Assembly: GCA_030740335.1 (NCBI GenBank) | Contig: JASLXL010000130.1 | Location: forward strand, 1 to 6,751 | DNA: 6,751 nt | Direction: 5' to 3' | From: SAR202 cluster bacterium | GTDB lineage: Bacteria > Chloroflexota > Dehalococcoidia > SAR202 > CAJWER01 | Part shown: positions 1-5,801 of the stretch, in pieces | How positions within the stretch are numbered: position 1 is the first letter of the stretch | How the letters are laid out: each line of letters starts with the position of its first letter | Made by a program: the position numbers and the translations under genes | The notes under the pieces: model-generated | The model's input: the letters and a program-made list of their open reading frames with translations, nothing else | Databases searched by the model: none | What the model was told of the DNA's origin: nothing

Positions 1-1
1 G

Positions 2-526
2 GGGCGAATCATCGTGGACCCCCTTGGGGAGGGCTGTATTCAGCCCGCCAGCGTCGATGTCCACCTGGACAGTCAGCTGCTGGTTTTTAGGAACTCTCGC
101 CGGGCGTTCATCAATGTGCGAGAGGAGCAGAGTGACCTCACAGAGATGGTAGAGATAGAGGGTGACACACCTTTCATGCTTCACCCCGGCGAGTTCGTTT
201 TGGGGAGCACTCTGGAGAATATCGAACTACCAGGTGATCTGGTCGCTCGTCTCGAGGGCAAAAGTTCCCTTGGACGAATTGGGCTGCTGATTCACTCGAC
301 TGCAGGCTATGTCGATCCGGGTTGGAAAGGCCACCTGACACTGGAGCTCAGCAACGTGGCGAACCTTCCTGTGACGCTCTACTACGGGATGAAGATAGGC
401 CAAATATCGTACGTTCGTCTTACACACCCCGCTGACAACCTGTACGGCTCATCGGCCCTGGGGAGCAAGTACCAAGGCCAGACCGAACCCACGGCCAGCA
501 GAGTATACCGCGACTTTGCCGGCTGA
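2..526 (+). CDS. dcd: dCTP deaminase, probably bifunctional dUMP-forming (5' partial)
   Basis: Pyrimidine deoxynucleotide enzyme that deaminates dCTP. The sequence resembles the mycobacterial/archaeal bifunctional type that also hydrolyses the product to dUMP, feeding thymidylate synthesis in the cytoplasm. The frame is open to the window edge: it reads GRIIVDPL before a GTG at 14, and that valine aligns inside the family, not at its start. About 15 N-terminal residues of a ~190-residue protein are therefore missing. In visible numbering, GKSSLGR (86-92) holds the conserved Ser/Arg, and LTLELSN holds the catalytic Glu (E115). [11 protein letters not shown] (98-108) is the signature that separates the bifunctional enzymes from the E. 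coli-type monofunctional one. YGSS...GSKYQGQ (148-159) is the nucleotide-binding C-terminal segment. The gene is 43 bases upstream of ribD on the same strand and may share its transcript. Family call is firm; bifunctionality is inferred from the motif. Confidence 0.93.
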   Translation, partial: GRIIVDPLGEGCIQPASVDVHLDSQLLVFRNSRRAFINVREEQSDLTEMVEIEGDTPFMLHPGEFVLGSTLENIELPGDLVARLEGKSSLGRIGLLIHSTAGYVDPGWKGHLTLELSNVANLPVTLYYGMKIGQISYVRLTHPADNLYGSSALGSKYQGQTEPTASRVYRDFAG

Positions 527-569
527 TTCCATTGAACCCTAGCGACACTCAGGAATACGAGACCAGCAC

Positions 570-1652
570 ATGAGCCATATGGACATAGCTCTGTCCCTGG
601 CCAGGCGGTCACTAGGCGCCGTCAGCCCCAACCCACCTGTTGGCGCGGTAGTTGTGAAGGGTGGTATCGCCGTTGGTGAGGGATCCACACAGCCGCCAGG
701 CCGTGAGCACGCCGAAATCATGGCCTTGCAAGAGGCGGGCGCCAGATCCGAGGGCGCAACCCTCTATTCCACACTTGAGCCCTGCAACCATCGGGGCAGG
801 ACGCCCCCTTGCACCGCAGCAATCGTGCGTGCGGGGATATCAGAGGTTCGCGTAGCGACTCTCGACCCTAACCCCAATGTAGTTGGTGGTGGAGTTCAGG
901 CCCTCGAAGAGGCCGGGGTCCGGGTCCGAGTCGGCGAGGGAGAAAAACGCGCAAGACTGCTGATGGAGGCCTACCTCAAGTACGTAGAGGAGGGCATGCC
1001 CTTCGTCACGGCCAAGTTCGCTATGACACTAGACGGCAAGATTGCCACTCATGCCGGTGATTCCAAGTGGATTTCAGGCGACAAGGCCCGGTGGGAGGTC
1101 CATGGATTACGCCACATATCTGATGCCATCATGGTTGGCATCAACACCGTTATGGCCGACAACCCCCAGCTCACGGCGCGCGACGAACGCGGAAAACCCA
1201 GGGAGCGGCAGCCCCTGAGGGTGATCGTAGACAGCCGGGGTCGCATACCACTAAACGCAAGGATGATATCCGAGCCCGGTGAAACGCTGATTGTTGTGTC
1301 GACGGCCACCCCTGAAGCACGTGAGTCTCTGGTAGAGGCCGGTTTAGGGGTCGTCGAGGCCGCTGAAGATGATGGGTCCGTTGATCTGACGGCGCTGATG
1401 CGGCATCTGGCAGGCGAAATGGATATCACGAGCCTATGCGTTGAGGGCGGCGCTTCAATCCTGGGCTCACTGTTCGACCACGGCCTCGTACACAAGGTCA
1501 TCGCCTTCGTATCGCCCACGATTATTGGGGGAGGGGACGCGCCATCCCCGGTGGCAGGTCGTGGGATCGAGCTGATGTCGGATGCCATCAAGTTGGAGCG
1601 AGTTAAGTGGGACCGTTTCGGGAGAGACATGGCCATCACGGGGTATTGCTAA
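570..1652 (+). CDS. ribD: Bifunctional riboflavin biosynthesis protein RibD (pyrimidine deaminase/reductase)
   Basis: Catalyses the second and third steps of the GTP branch: deamination of the pyrimidine ring of the GTP cyclohydrolase II product, then NADPH-dependent reduction of its ribosyl chain. The N-terminal deaminase domain (about 1-140) has the zinc set H47-x-E49 (REHAE) and C72/C81 (EPCNHRGRTPPC), plus SPNPPVGAVV (19-28). The C-terminal reductase domain (about 145-360) shows TLDGKIAT (153-160), GINTVMADNPQLTAR (190-204), VDSRGRIP (220-227) and VEGGASILGSL (291-301). Length 360 is normal. The ATG at 570 is taken as the start; ATG 579 is equally possible because the conserved part begins right there, and an in-frame stop at 540-542 limits further extension. 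No strong ribosome site is visible. The stop TAA overlaps the ribE ATG by one base. Both active sites look intact. Confidence 0.96.
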   Translation: MSHMDIALSLARRSLGAVSPNPPVGAVVVKGGIAVGEGSTQPPGREHAEIMALQEAGARSEGATLYSTLEPCNHRGRTPPCTAAIVRAGISEVRVATLDPNPNVVGGGVQALEEAGVRVRVGEGEKRARLLMEAYLKYVEEGMPFVTAKFAMTLDGKIATHAGDSKWISGDKARWEVHGLRHISDAIMVGINTVMADNPQLTARDERGKPRERQPLRVIVDSRGRIPLNARMISEPGETLIVVSTATPEARESLVEAGLGVVEAAEDDGSVDLTALMRHLAGEMDITSLCVEGGASILGSLFDHGLVHKVIAFVSPTIIGGGDAPSPVAGRGIELMSDAIKLERVKWDRFGRDMAITGYC

Positions 1653-2233
1653 TGTTTACAGGCATCGTCGAGGAGATGGGAACCGTGGTGTCAGCCGGAG
1701 ATGGGCATCTTTCTGTGGCCGCTTCCAAGGTCATGGAGAGTCTCAAGCTCGGCGACAGTATGACCGTCAACGGTGCCTGTCTGACTGCGACTGCCATCAG
1801 CGAGGAGGGGTTCACGGTGGACGTGGTTCCCGAAACGCTTCGCCGCACGAATATGGATGAGCTCAAATCGGGGGACGCCGTCAACCTGGAGCGGGCTGCG
1901 CTGGTCGGAGGTCGGTTCGACGGCCACATCGTGCAGGGACACGTCGACGGCACTGGCGTCGTCGTCGCCGTGACAGAGGAGGCAGAGGCGCTGATGGTCG
2001 CTGTGGACGCCCCACCAGACTTGTTGCACTATGTAGTGCAAAAGGGATTCGTGGCTGTGGACGGTACGAGTTTGACGGTTGTAGACTGTAGCGAAGATAG
2101 GTTTACATTCACCGCCATACCCTACACTAGAGAGAATACGGTCATTGGATCTCGCAATCCGGGCGACCGTGTAAACATCGAAGTAGACATTCTGGCGAAG
2201 TACGTCGAACGCCTGACCGCCGCCGTCCGATAG
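1652..2233 (+). CDS. ribE: Riboflavin synthase, alpha chain
   Basis: Dismutates two molecules of 6,7-dimethyl-8-ribityllumazine to riboflavin plus the pyrimidinedione, the last step of the pathway. The protein is 193 residues with two tandem lumazine-binding barrels (about 1-97 and 98-193). The start at ATG 1652 is fixed by the invariant N-terminus MFTGIVEE; a longer in-frame reading from 1607 would lie inside ribD and add 15 residues the family lacks. Key segments are VNGACLT (39-45), GGRFDGHIVQGHVDG (86-100) and, in the second repeat, VDGTSLTV (136-143) and IPYTRENT. The C-terminal NIEVDILAKYVERL is the usual end helix of the trimer-forming enzyme. The ATG overlaps the ribD stop (TAATG), suggesting reinitiation coupling. 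ribBA begins 16 bases after the stop. Named ribE as in Bacillus; the E. coli equivalent is ribC. Confidence 0.97.
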   Translation: MFTGIVEEMGTVVSAGDGHLSVAASKVMESLKLGDSMTVNGACLTATAISEEGFTVDVVPETLRRTNMDELKSGDAVNLERAALVGGRFDGHIVQGHVDGTGVVVAVTEEAEALMVAVDAPPDLLHYVVQKGFVAVDGTSLTVVDCSEDRFTFTAIPYTRENTVIGSRNPGDRVNIEVDILAKYVERLTAAVR

Positions 2234-2249
2234 GCGAATAGACAGAGTA

Positions 2250-3476
2250 ATGCCACAGATATCCGTCGAACAAGCCATAGACGATATTCGCGATGGGAAG
2301 ATGGTCATCATCGTTGATGATGAGAACCGTGAGAACGAGGGCGACCTGGTCATGGCCGCCGAAAAGGTCACCCCGGAGGCCGTGAACTTCATGGTCTCCC
2401 AGGGGCGTGGTCTGGTTTGCGTCCCGATGGAGACCCAGCGTCTTCGTGATCTAGAGCTCCCGATGATGGTTCTCGACAACACAGCCAGGCTAAGCACGGC
2501 ATTTACGGTATCTGTCGACGCTCTGAAGGGCACCACCACAGGCATATCGGCACAGGATAGGGCCACGACAGTGAAGGCGCTGATAGACTCCAAGACACGT
2601 CCCCAGGACCTCGGCAAGCCTGGTCACGTTTTCCCATTACGCTATGCCGAGGGCGGCGTACTGGTCAGAGCCGGCCACACGGAGGCCGCCGTCGATCTGC
2701 CACGCATGGCAGGGCTATACCCGGCAGGGATGCTCTGCGAGGTCATGGCGGAGGACGGCAACATGGCACGCATGCCTCAACTAGAGGAATTTTCGGCCAA
2801 ACACGGAATTGGGATCACGACAATAGGCGACATCATCGCCTACCGACGCCGTCGTGAGAAGCTCGTTGAGCGGGTTGCGGAGGCTCGTCTGCCCACCAAG
2901 TACGGTGTTTTCGAGGCCATTTCGTACAGGAGCATGGTGGACAAGGACGAGCATGTGGTGCTGGTGATGGGCGATATCAAGGCAGATGAGCCTACGTTGA
3001 TTCGCGTTCACAGTGAGTGCCTCACAAGCGACGTCTTCGGTAGTATCCGCTGCGACTGCGGCGACCAGGTAGACCTTGCGCAGCATGCCATTGCCGCGGA
3101 GGGCAAGGGCGTGTTTGTGTACATGCGCCAGGAGGGCCGTGGCATCGGCATCCACAACAAGCTCAAAGCCTACGACCTTCAGGACGACGGCCTCGATACT
3201 GTCGACGCCAACGTCAGACTCGGTTTTGGCCCCGATATTCGTCACTATGGCATCTGCGCGCAGATACTTATTGACTTGGGCGTGGGCAAGATGCGCGTCA
3301 TGACAAACAATCCAAAGAAACTGGCTGGTTTGGAGGGTTACGGTACCCTAGAAGTTGTCGGGCAGGTGCCCATCAAGGTACAACCCAACAGCGAAAACGC
3401 ACGATATCTTGAGACCAAGCGCAAGCGAATGGGCCACCTTTTGGACGAAGCCGATACCAATGGAGGCCGGTCCTGA
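2250..3476 (+). CDS. ribBA: Bifunctional RibBA: 3,4-dihydroxy-2-butanone 4-phosphate synthase / GTP cyclohydrolase II
   Basis: Starts both branches of riboflavin synthesis: RibB makes the four-carbon unit from ribulose 5-phosphate and RibA opens the GTP imidazole ring. RibB domain (about 1-205): acidic metal/substrate motif DDENRENEGD (23-32), GRGLVCVPM (52-60), TTGISAQDRA (96-105) and RAGHTEA with H143. RibA domain (about 210-400): zinc cysteines C257, C268 and C270 in SECLTSDVFGSIRCDCGD, then RQEGRGIGIHNK (293-304), DTVDAN (316-321), the catalytic-type Arg in DIRHY (R331) and TNNPKKLAGLEGYG (352-365). The end ETKRKRMGHLL is typical. H332 stands where an Asp is common, and GIC replaces the frequent GIG; neither removes a known catalytic residue. 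408 residues is the usual fusion length. The stop overlaps the ribH start (TGATG). Both domains look active, unlike the RibBA variants with one decayed half. Confidence 0.97.
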   Translation: MPQISVEQAIDDIRDGKMVIIVDDENRENEGDLVMAAEKVTPEAVNFMVSQGRGLVCVPMETQRLRDLELPMMVLDNTARLSTAFTVSVDALKGTTTGISAQDRATTVKALIDSKTRPQDLGKPGHVFPLRYAEGGVLVRAGHTEAAVDLPRMAGLYPAGMLCEVMAEDGNMARMPQLEEFSAKHGIGITTIGDIIAYRRRREKLVERVAEARLPTKYGVFEAISYRSMVDKDEHVVLVMGDIKADEPTLIRVHSECLTSDVFGSIRCDCGDQVDLAQHAIAAEGKGVFVYMRQEGRGIGIHNKLKAYDLQDDGLDTVDANVRLGFGPDIRHYGICAQILIDLGVGKMRVMTNNPKKLAGLEGYGTLEVVGQVPIKVQPNSENARYLETKRKRMGHLLDEADTNGGRS

Positions 3477-4027
3477 TGGTCTCCAGTCTGCGGGGGAACC
3501 TGAAGGGCAGGGGACTGAGGGTTGGTGTCGTGGTCGCCCGTTTCAACGAAAGCATCACTTCACGACTTCTGGAGGGCTGCGAGGCCGCTCTTTCCAAATG
3601 TGAAGTGGCGTCGGACGATGTCACGGTGGCGAGCGTGCCGGGGTCCTTCGAACTCCCTGTGACGGCAAAGCGAATGGCCGAATCGGGGCGATTCGACGCT
3701 GTTGTTTGCCTCGGCGCAGTAATACGAGGTGAGACCGACCACTACGAACACGTCGGCGGTCAGGCGGCACGGGGTATCGTGGACGCGGCCCTCGCCACCG
3801 GCGTCCCAGTAGTGTTCGGTGTGCTGACCACGAACACAGTAGAGCAGGCCGTCGCCCGCGCGGGCGGAGAGCATGGCAAACAGGTCGAGTCGGCCGTGGC
3901 TCAGCAAAAACCTGAGCTTGGAGAAACCCCCGGTGACGGCGTAGAAGGCAATGCGGGATACAGCGCTGGACTTACAGCAGTGGAGATGGCTAACCTGCTA
4001 TCAGCTCTGGACGTCAACGGTGCGTGA
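3476..4027 (+). CDS. ribH: 6,7-dimethyl-8-ribityllumazine synthase with an atypical insertion
   Basis: Condenses the pyrimidinedione from the RibD branch with the butanone phosphate from RibB, giving lumazine for RibE; the family forms pentamers or 60-mer shells. Recognisable segments are ARFNESI (21-27), VPGSFELPV (54-62), CLGAVIRGETDHYEHV (78-93, with the catalytic-type His H89), FGVLTTNTVEQA (114-125) and RAGG with R128. The protein is 183 residues against a usual ~155. The extra length sits mainly at residues 135-157, between GEHG and GNAGYSAGLTAVEMANLL. Most relatives read directly GNKG there. The Lys of GNKG, which contacts substrate phosphate in characterised enzymes, is Ala here (A160). 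The frame is continuous and flanking homology resumes exactly, so this looks like a real loop insertion and not a broken gene. It is the last gene of the cluster, its ATG overlaps the ribBA stop, and a terminator follows. Confidence 0.94.
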   Translation: MVSSLRGNLKGRGLRVGVVVARFNESITSRLLEGCEAALSKCEVASDDVTVASVPGSFELPVTAKRMAESGRFDAVVCLGAVIRGETDHYEHVGGQAARGIVDAALATGVPVVFGVLTTNTVEQAVARAGGEHGKQVESAVAQQKPELGETPGDGVEGNAGYSAGLTAVEMANLLSALDVNGA

Positions 4028-4030
4028 CAG

Positions 4031-4044
4031 GACCTCCGGAGGTC
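4031..4044. repeat. Perfect 14-base palindrome after ribH
   Basis: The 14 bases gacctccggaggtc are fully self-complementary and start three bases after the ribH stop. They could form a short hairpin (5 bp stem, CCGG loop) ahead of the terminator, or be a protein site. The right half contains ggaggt, a Shine-Dalgarno look-alike with no start codon at suitable distance. Function unknown. Confidence 0.4.
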
Positions 4045-4052
4045 GGTGTAGG

Positions 4053-4076
4053 GGCGGGTCTGTGACCCGCCTTTTT
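4053..4076 (+). terminator. Rho-independent terminator of the riboflavin cluster
   Basis: A perfect 8 bp GC-rich stem, ggcgggtc (4053-4060) against gacccgcc (4064-4071), with a 3-base loop, runs directly into five T (4072-4076). It lies 25 bases after the ribH stop and before the meaB ribosome site, so it separates the rib transcript from meaB. The stem is part of a longer 'gtaggggcgggtc' context that may be a dispersed repeat. Confidence 0.9.
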
Positions 4077-4092
4077 GCAATAGGGAATATCT

Positions 4093-4098
4093 AGGAGG
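4093..4098 (+). promoter_or_regulatory. Consensus Shine-Dalgarno fixing the TTG start of meaB
   Basis: AGGAGG lies 7 bases before the TTG at 4106. This near-perfect spacing supports the non-ATG start; no in-frame ATG or GTG near the N-terminus has a comparable site. Confidence 0.8.
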
Positions 4099-4105
4099 CG
4101 TCGTT

Positions 4106-5086
4106 TTGTCGGACGCGCTCATATCGGAACTGGTGACAGGCAGCCGACGGGCATTGGCCAGACTTCTCACTACTATCGAGCGAGACCCCTTCCAAGCGCC
4201 CGCCGTGATGAATGCACTTCACGCCCATGTCGGGAACGCCTACCGCATCGGATTGACCGGGCCCCCTGGTGCGGGAAAAAGCACGATTGTCGACGGCCTA
4301 GTGAGGCTTATCAGGGCAACCGGACAGACAGTTGGGATCGTGGCCGTCGACCCCACAAGCGCCTTTAGCGGTGGCGCCGTACTGGGGGACAGGGTCAGGA
4401 TGCGGCGCCACAGTCTCGACGAGGGCGTATTCATTCGGAGCCTTGCCACCAGGGGAGCTCGTGGAGGCCTGTCCCGGGCTGCAGGCGCTGCCGTCGTAGT
4501 GATGGATGCCTTCGGCATGGACTTCGTCATCGTAGAGTCCGTGGGCGTCGGCCAAACCGAGATGGACATCATGGGCATCGCAGACACAGTAGTGGTCGCC
4601 CTGGTGCCCGAGTCCGGCGATGGGGTGCAGGCTCTGAAGGCCGGCCTCATTGAGATCGCCGACGTGGTCGTTGTCAACAAGGCGGACCGTCCGGGGGCCG
4701 AAGGCCTCGCTGTGACCGTCGAGGGCGAGCTAATGGTTCGTGATAACAGCACATGGTGGATGCCGCCGGTCCTGCTCACGCGGGCTCACCGCGGTCTTGG
4801 TCTCGAGGAGCTTCTCGAAAAAATAGGTGAACACCGTGAAGCTACCAAGAAGACATCGAACCTGGAGCAGCGTCGCTCCGAGCGTCGTCGTCGCCAATTT
4901 GCCAGGGTGGTCCGCGATGCCGTGGACGAGGCAGTAGGTAAGTTGGACATGGAGGACGGTAGGCTCGGGGATATCCTTGCCCGCGTAGAGCGAGGCGAAA
5001 TCGACCCGGAATCCGCGGCCGCCCAGGCGTTCAGTGAGGGAGATCTACTCTCCAGGCTTGCCTGTGATCTCGGTTCTGCGACCTGA
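4106..5086 (+). CDS. meaB: MeaB/ArgK-family GTPase (methylmalonyl-CoA mutase chaperone)
   Basis: G3E-family P-loop GTPase. Characterised members bind adenosylcobalamin-dependent methylmalonyl-CoA mutase, gate cofactor loading and protect the enzyme from inactivation. Older databases call the family ArgK/LAO transport kinase, which is misleading. Visible motifs are Walker A GPPGAGKST (52-60), VDPTSAFSGGAVLGDR (81-96), the switch-type segment IRSLATRGARGGLS (110-123), VIVESVGVGQTE (141-152) and the guanine-specificity motif NKAD (191-194). LLTRAHRGLGLEELL (223-237) precedes a basic helix QRRSERRRRQF (255-265) and the C-terminal dimerisation region. Length 326 is normal. The TTG start is supported by AGGAGG. 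It follows the rib terminator, so it is probably its own unit. No mutase, epimerase or carboxylase gene is in the window, so the client enzyme must be encoded elsewhere; a related mutase (for example isobutyryl- or ethylmalonyl-CoA type) is possible. Confidence 0.93.
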   Translation: MSDALISELVTGSRRALARLLTTIERDPFQAPAVMNALHAHVGNAYRIGLTGPPGAGKSTIVDGLVRLIRATGQTVGIVAVDPTSAFSGGAVLGDRVRMRRHSLDEGVFIRSLATRGARGGLSRAAGAAVVVMDAFGMDFVIVESVGVGQTEMDIMGIADTVVVALVPESGDGVQALKAGLIEIADVVVVNKADRPGAEGLAVTVEGELMVRDNSTWWMPPVLLTRAHRGLGLEELLEKIGEHREATKKTSNLEQRRSERRRRQFARVVRDAVDEAVGKLDMEDGRLGDILARVERGEIDPESAAAQAFSEGDLLSRLACDLGSAT

Positions 5087-5200
5087 TTCTAACCCGAGAG
5101 AATATGTACCCAGACCTTCGTTCCCCTCTGCGCTCTTCGGGCCATTCGCGGTCAAACTCCGTCGAATCCCAAGGCCAATCATCGGCTGCGAAAGTCGAAC

Positions 5201-5221
5201 AAGGGTGCCCACGGCACCCTT
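5201..5221. repeat. Perfect inverted repeat between meaB and the tRNAs
   Basis: aagggtgcc (5201-5209) pairs perfectly with ggcaccctt (5213-5221) around a CAC loop. No T-run follows on the plus strand and none is apparent in the minus direction, so it is not a canonical terminator. The right arm ends inside the predicted -35 box of the tRNA promoter. It could slow meaB read-through or be a regulator site. The remaining sequence between meaB and the tRNA (5087-5200) shows no gene. Confidence 0.6.
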
Positions 5222-5248
5222 GAAGAAAGTGGGTTTCGCTGCTAGAAT
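5220..5248 (+). promoter_or_regulatory. Sigma-70-type promoter for the tRNA pair
   Basis: TTGAAG (5220-5225) and TAGAAT (5243-5248) are separated by 17 bases and lie 10 bases before the mature 5' end of tRNA-Gln. Spacing and position are ideal. The -35 box overlaps the last two bases of the inverted repeat at 5201-5221. Confidence 0.65.
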
Positions 5249-5258
5249 TGGGACATAC

Positions 5259-5332
5259 TGGGGATTCGTCTAGTGGTAGGACGACAGACTCTGGCTCTGT
5301 AAGCCGAGGTTCGAATCCTCGATCCCCAGCCA
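5259..5332 (+). tRNA. tRNA-Gln (anticodon CUG)
   Basis: Full cloverleaf by hand: acceptor TGGGGAT (5259-5265) with ATCCCCA (5322-5328), discriminator G5329 and encoded CCA 5330-5332. The D-arm is GTC/GAC. The anticodon stem ACAGA/TCTGT is perfect around loop CTCTGGC, with anticodon CTG at 5291-5293. The T-arm is CGAGG/CCTCG with loop TTCGAAT. The U1-A72 pair is a usual bacterial tRNA-Gln identity element. It reads CAG codons only; a UUG isoacceptor must be elsewhere. Confidence 0.95.
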
Positions 5333-5356
5333 CTCCCTTTTTGACATAAATCACGT

Positions 5357-5433
5357 GGCGCGTTCGTCTAGCGGCCAAGGACACCGCCCTCTCAAGGCGG
5401 AGATCACGGGTTCGAATCCCGTACGCGCTACCA
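5357..5433 (+). tRNA. tRNA-Glu (anticodon CUC)
   Basis: Acceptor GGCGCGT (5357-5363) pairs with ACGCGCT (5423-5429) with a G-U first pair, then discriminator A5430 and encoded CCA 5431-5433. The anticodon stem CCGCC/GGCGG encloses CTCTCAA, anticodon CTC at 5391-5393. The T-arm is ACGGG/CCCGT with TTCGAAT. It begins 24 bases after the tRNA-Gln CCA and is probably processed from the same precursor. It reads GAG codons; the usual UUC tRNA-Glu is not in this window. Confidence 0.95.
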
Positions 5434-5440
5434 CCCCTTT

Positions 5441-5474
5441 TGTAGCTATTGCTCCTCTTGAGGGCTGTGCTACA
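5441..5474. repeat. Inverted repeat after tRNA-Glu
   Basis: TGTAGC (5441-5446) and GCTACA (5469-5474) form a 6 bp outer stem. Inside, CCTC (5454-5457) and GAGG (5460-5463) can form a small second stem. No T-run follows. It could help end or process the tRNA transcript, or be incidental. Confidence 0.3.
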
Positions 5475-5696
5475 ACCACCGGGTATTCCTAGGCACTTAA
5501 TTTCACCATTCGATCGACAGAGAAGCGATTCTGTTCTGCCCATGGCAACGCTTACTCACAGTAGTACTTCATCAATACTTGATGAGCCCCGCCTACCCGC
5601 GGAGGACAACGTCAGGCCACGCCAACTCTTCGGCCACATCGCGGAGTACGCGTAATCAGCGATGTGCCTACTCGCCTAGTGGGATGTCAGGGTTGG

Positions 5697-5726
5697 TTGC
5701 GTCTATTGCCGATGAGACCGTAGAAT
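5697..5726 (+). promoter_or_regulatory. Possible promoter of the racemase-like gene
   Basis: TTGCGT (5697-5702) and TAGAAT (5721-5726) are 18 bases apart, 75 bases before the GTG start. The -10 box is identical to that proposed for the tRNA pair. The -35 box is only partly consensus, so this is tentative. Confidence 0.3.
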
Positions 5727-5788
5727 CGGCGCGATCACTAGACCAAGATGGTGCAAAGAAACACTGATCCGACAAAATTGCCTTAACC

Positions 5789-5796
5789 AAGGAGGT
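5789..5796 (+). promoter_or_regulatory. Strong Shine-Dalgarno for the racemase-like gene
   Basis: AAGGAGGT is a full anti-SD complement 5 bases before GTG 5802. It decides this start and suggests efficient translation. Confidence 0.8.
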
Positions 5797-5801
5797 AGAG
5801 C

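Larger units (their letters stand above)
5434..5801. other. Gene-poor spacer, possibly holding decayed coding sequence
   Basis: About 370 bases between tRNA-Glu and the racemase-like gene with no convincing gene. It opens with a short CCCCTTTT run and an imperfect stem with TGTAGC/GCTACA ends (5441-5474), not a standard terminator. A 37-codon reading from ATG 5542 to 5655 and a 27-codon one from ATG 5684 to 5767 look protein-like in composition, but both lack good ribosome sites and recognisable family features. They may be remnants or chance. The last part carries the presumed promoter and leader of the downstream gene. Confidence 0.5.

Noticed and set aside
532..560. Possible promoter TTGAAC...ATACGA between dcd and ribD
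   Set aside because: Poor -10 match, and transcription would start almost at the ribD ATG. It is not better than chance.
1049..1639. 196-codon minus-strand open frame opposite ribD
   Set aside because: Low-complexity Ser/Pro/Arg composition and complete overlap with ribD, which has clear family motifs.
1607..1651. Upstream in-frame start for riboflavin synthase
   Set aside because: It would add 15 residues to a family whose N-terminus is almost always MFTGIVE, and it lies within ribD coding sequence.
1691..2617. 308-codon minus-strand open frame opposite ribE and ribBA
   Set aside because: It lies wholly opposite two well-supported genes, has no recognisable motif and is the kind of long antisense frame expected in GC-rich coding DNA.
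4240..4779. 179-codon minus-strand open frame opposite meaB
   Set aside because: Ser/Thr/Pro-rich shadow of the MeaB coding frame with no motif of its own.
5341..5346. Consensus -35 box TTGACA in front of tRNA-Glu
   Set aside because: With 16-18 bases of spacing the -10 would fall inside the tRNA and no TATAAT-like box is there. Co-transcription with tRNA-Gln is simpler.
5031..5543. 170-codon minus-strand reading across both tRNAs
   Set aside because: It contains GIRTRDLRLERAVS- and FEPRLTEPESVVLPLDESP-like strings, the familiar false protein produced by translating tRNA genes in antisense. The tRNAs explain the sequence.
5542..5655. Small 37-residue protein gene
   Set aside because: No usable ribosome site, no recognisable family and no sign of coding beyond an open frame. 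Mentioned only under the spacer.
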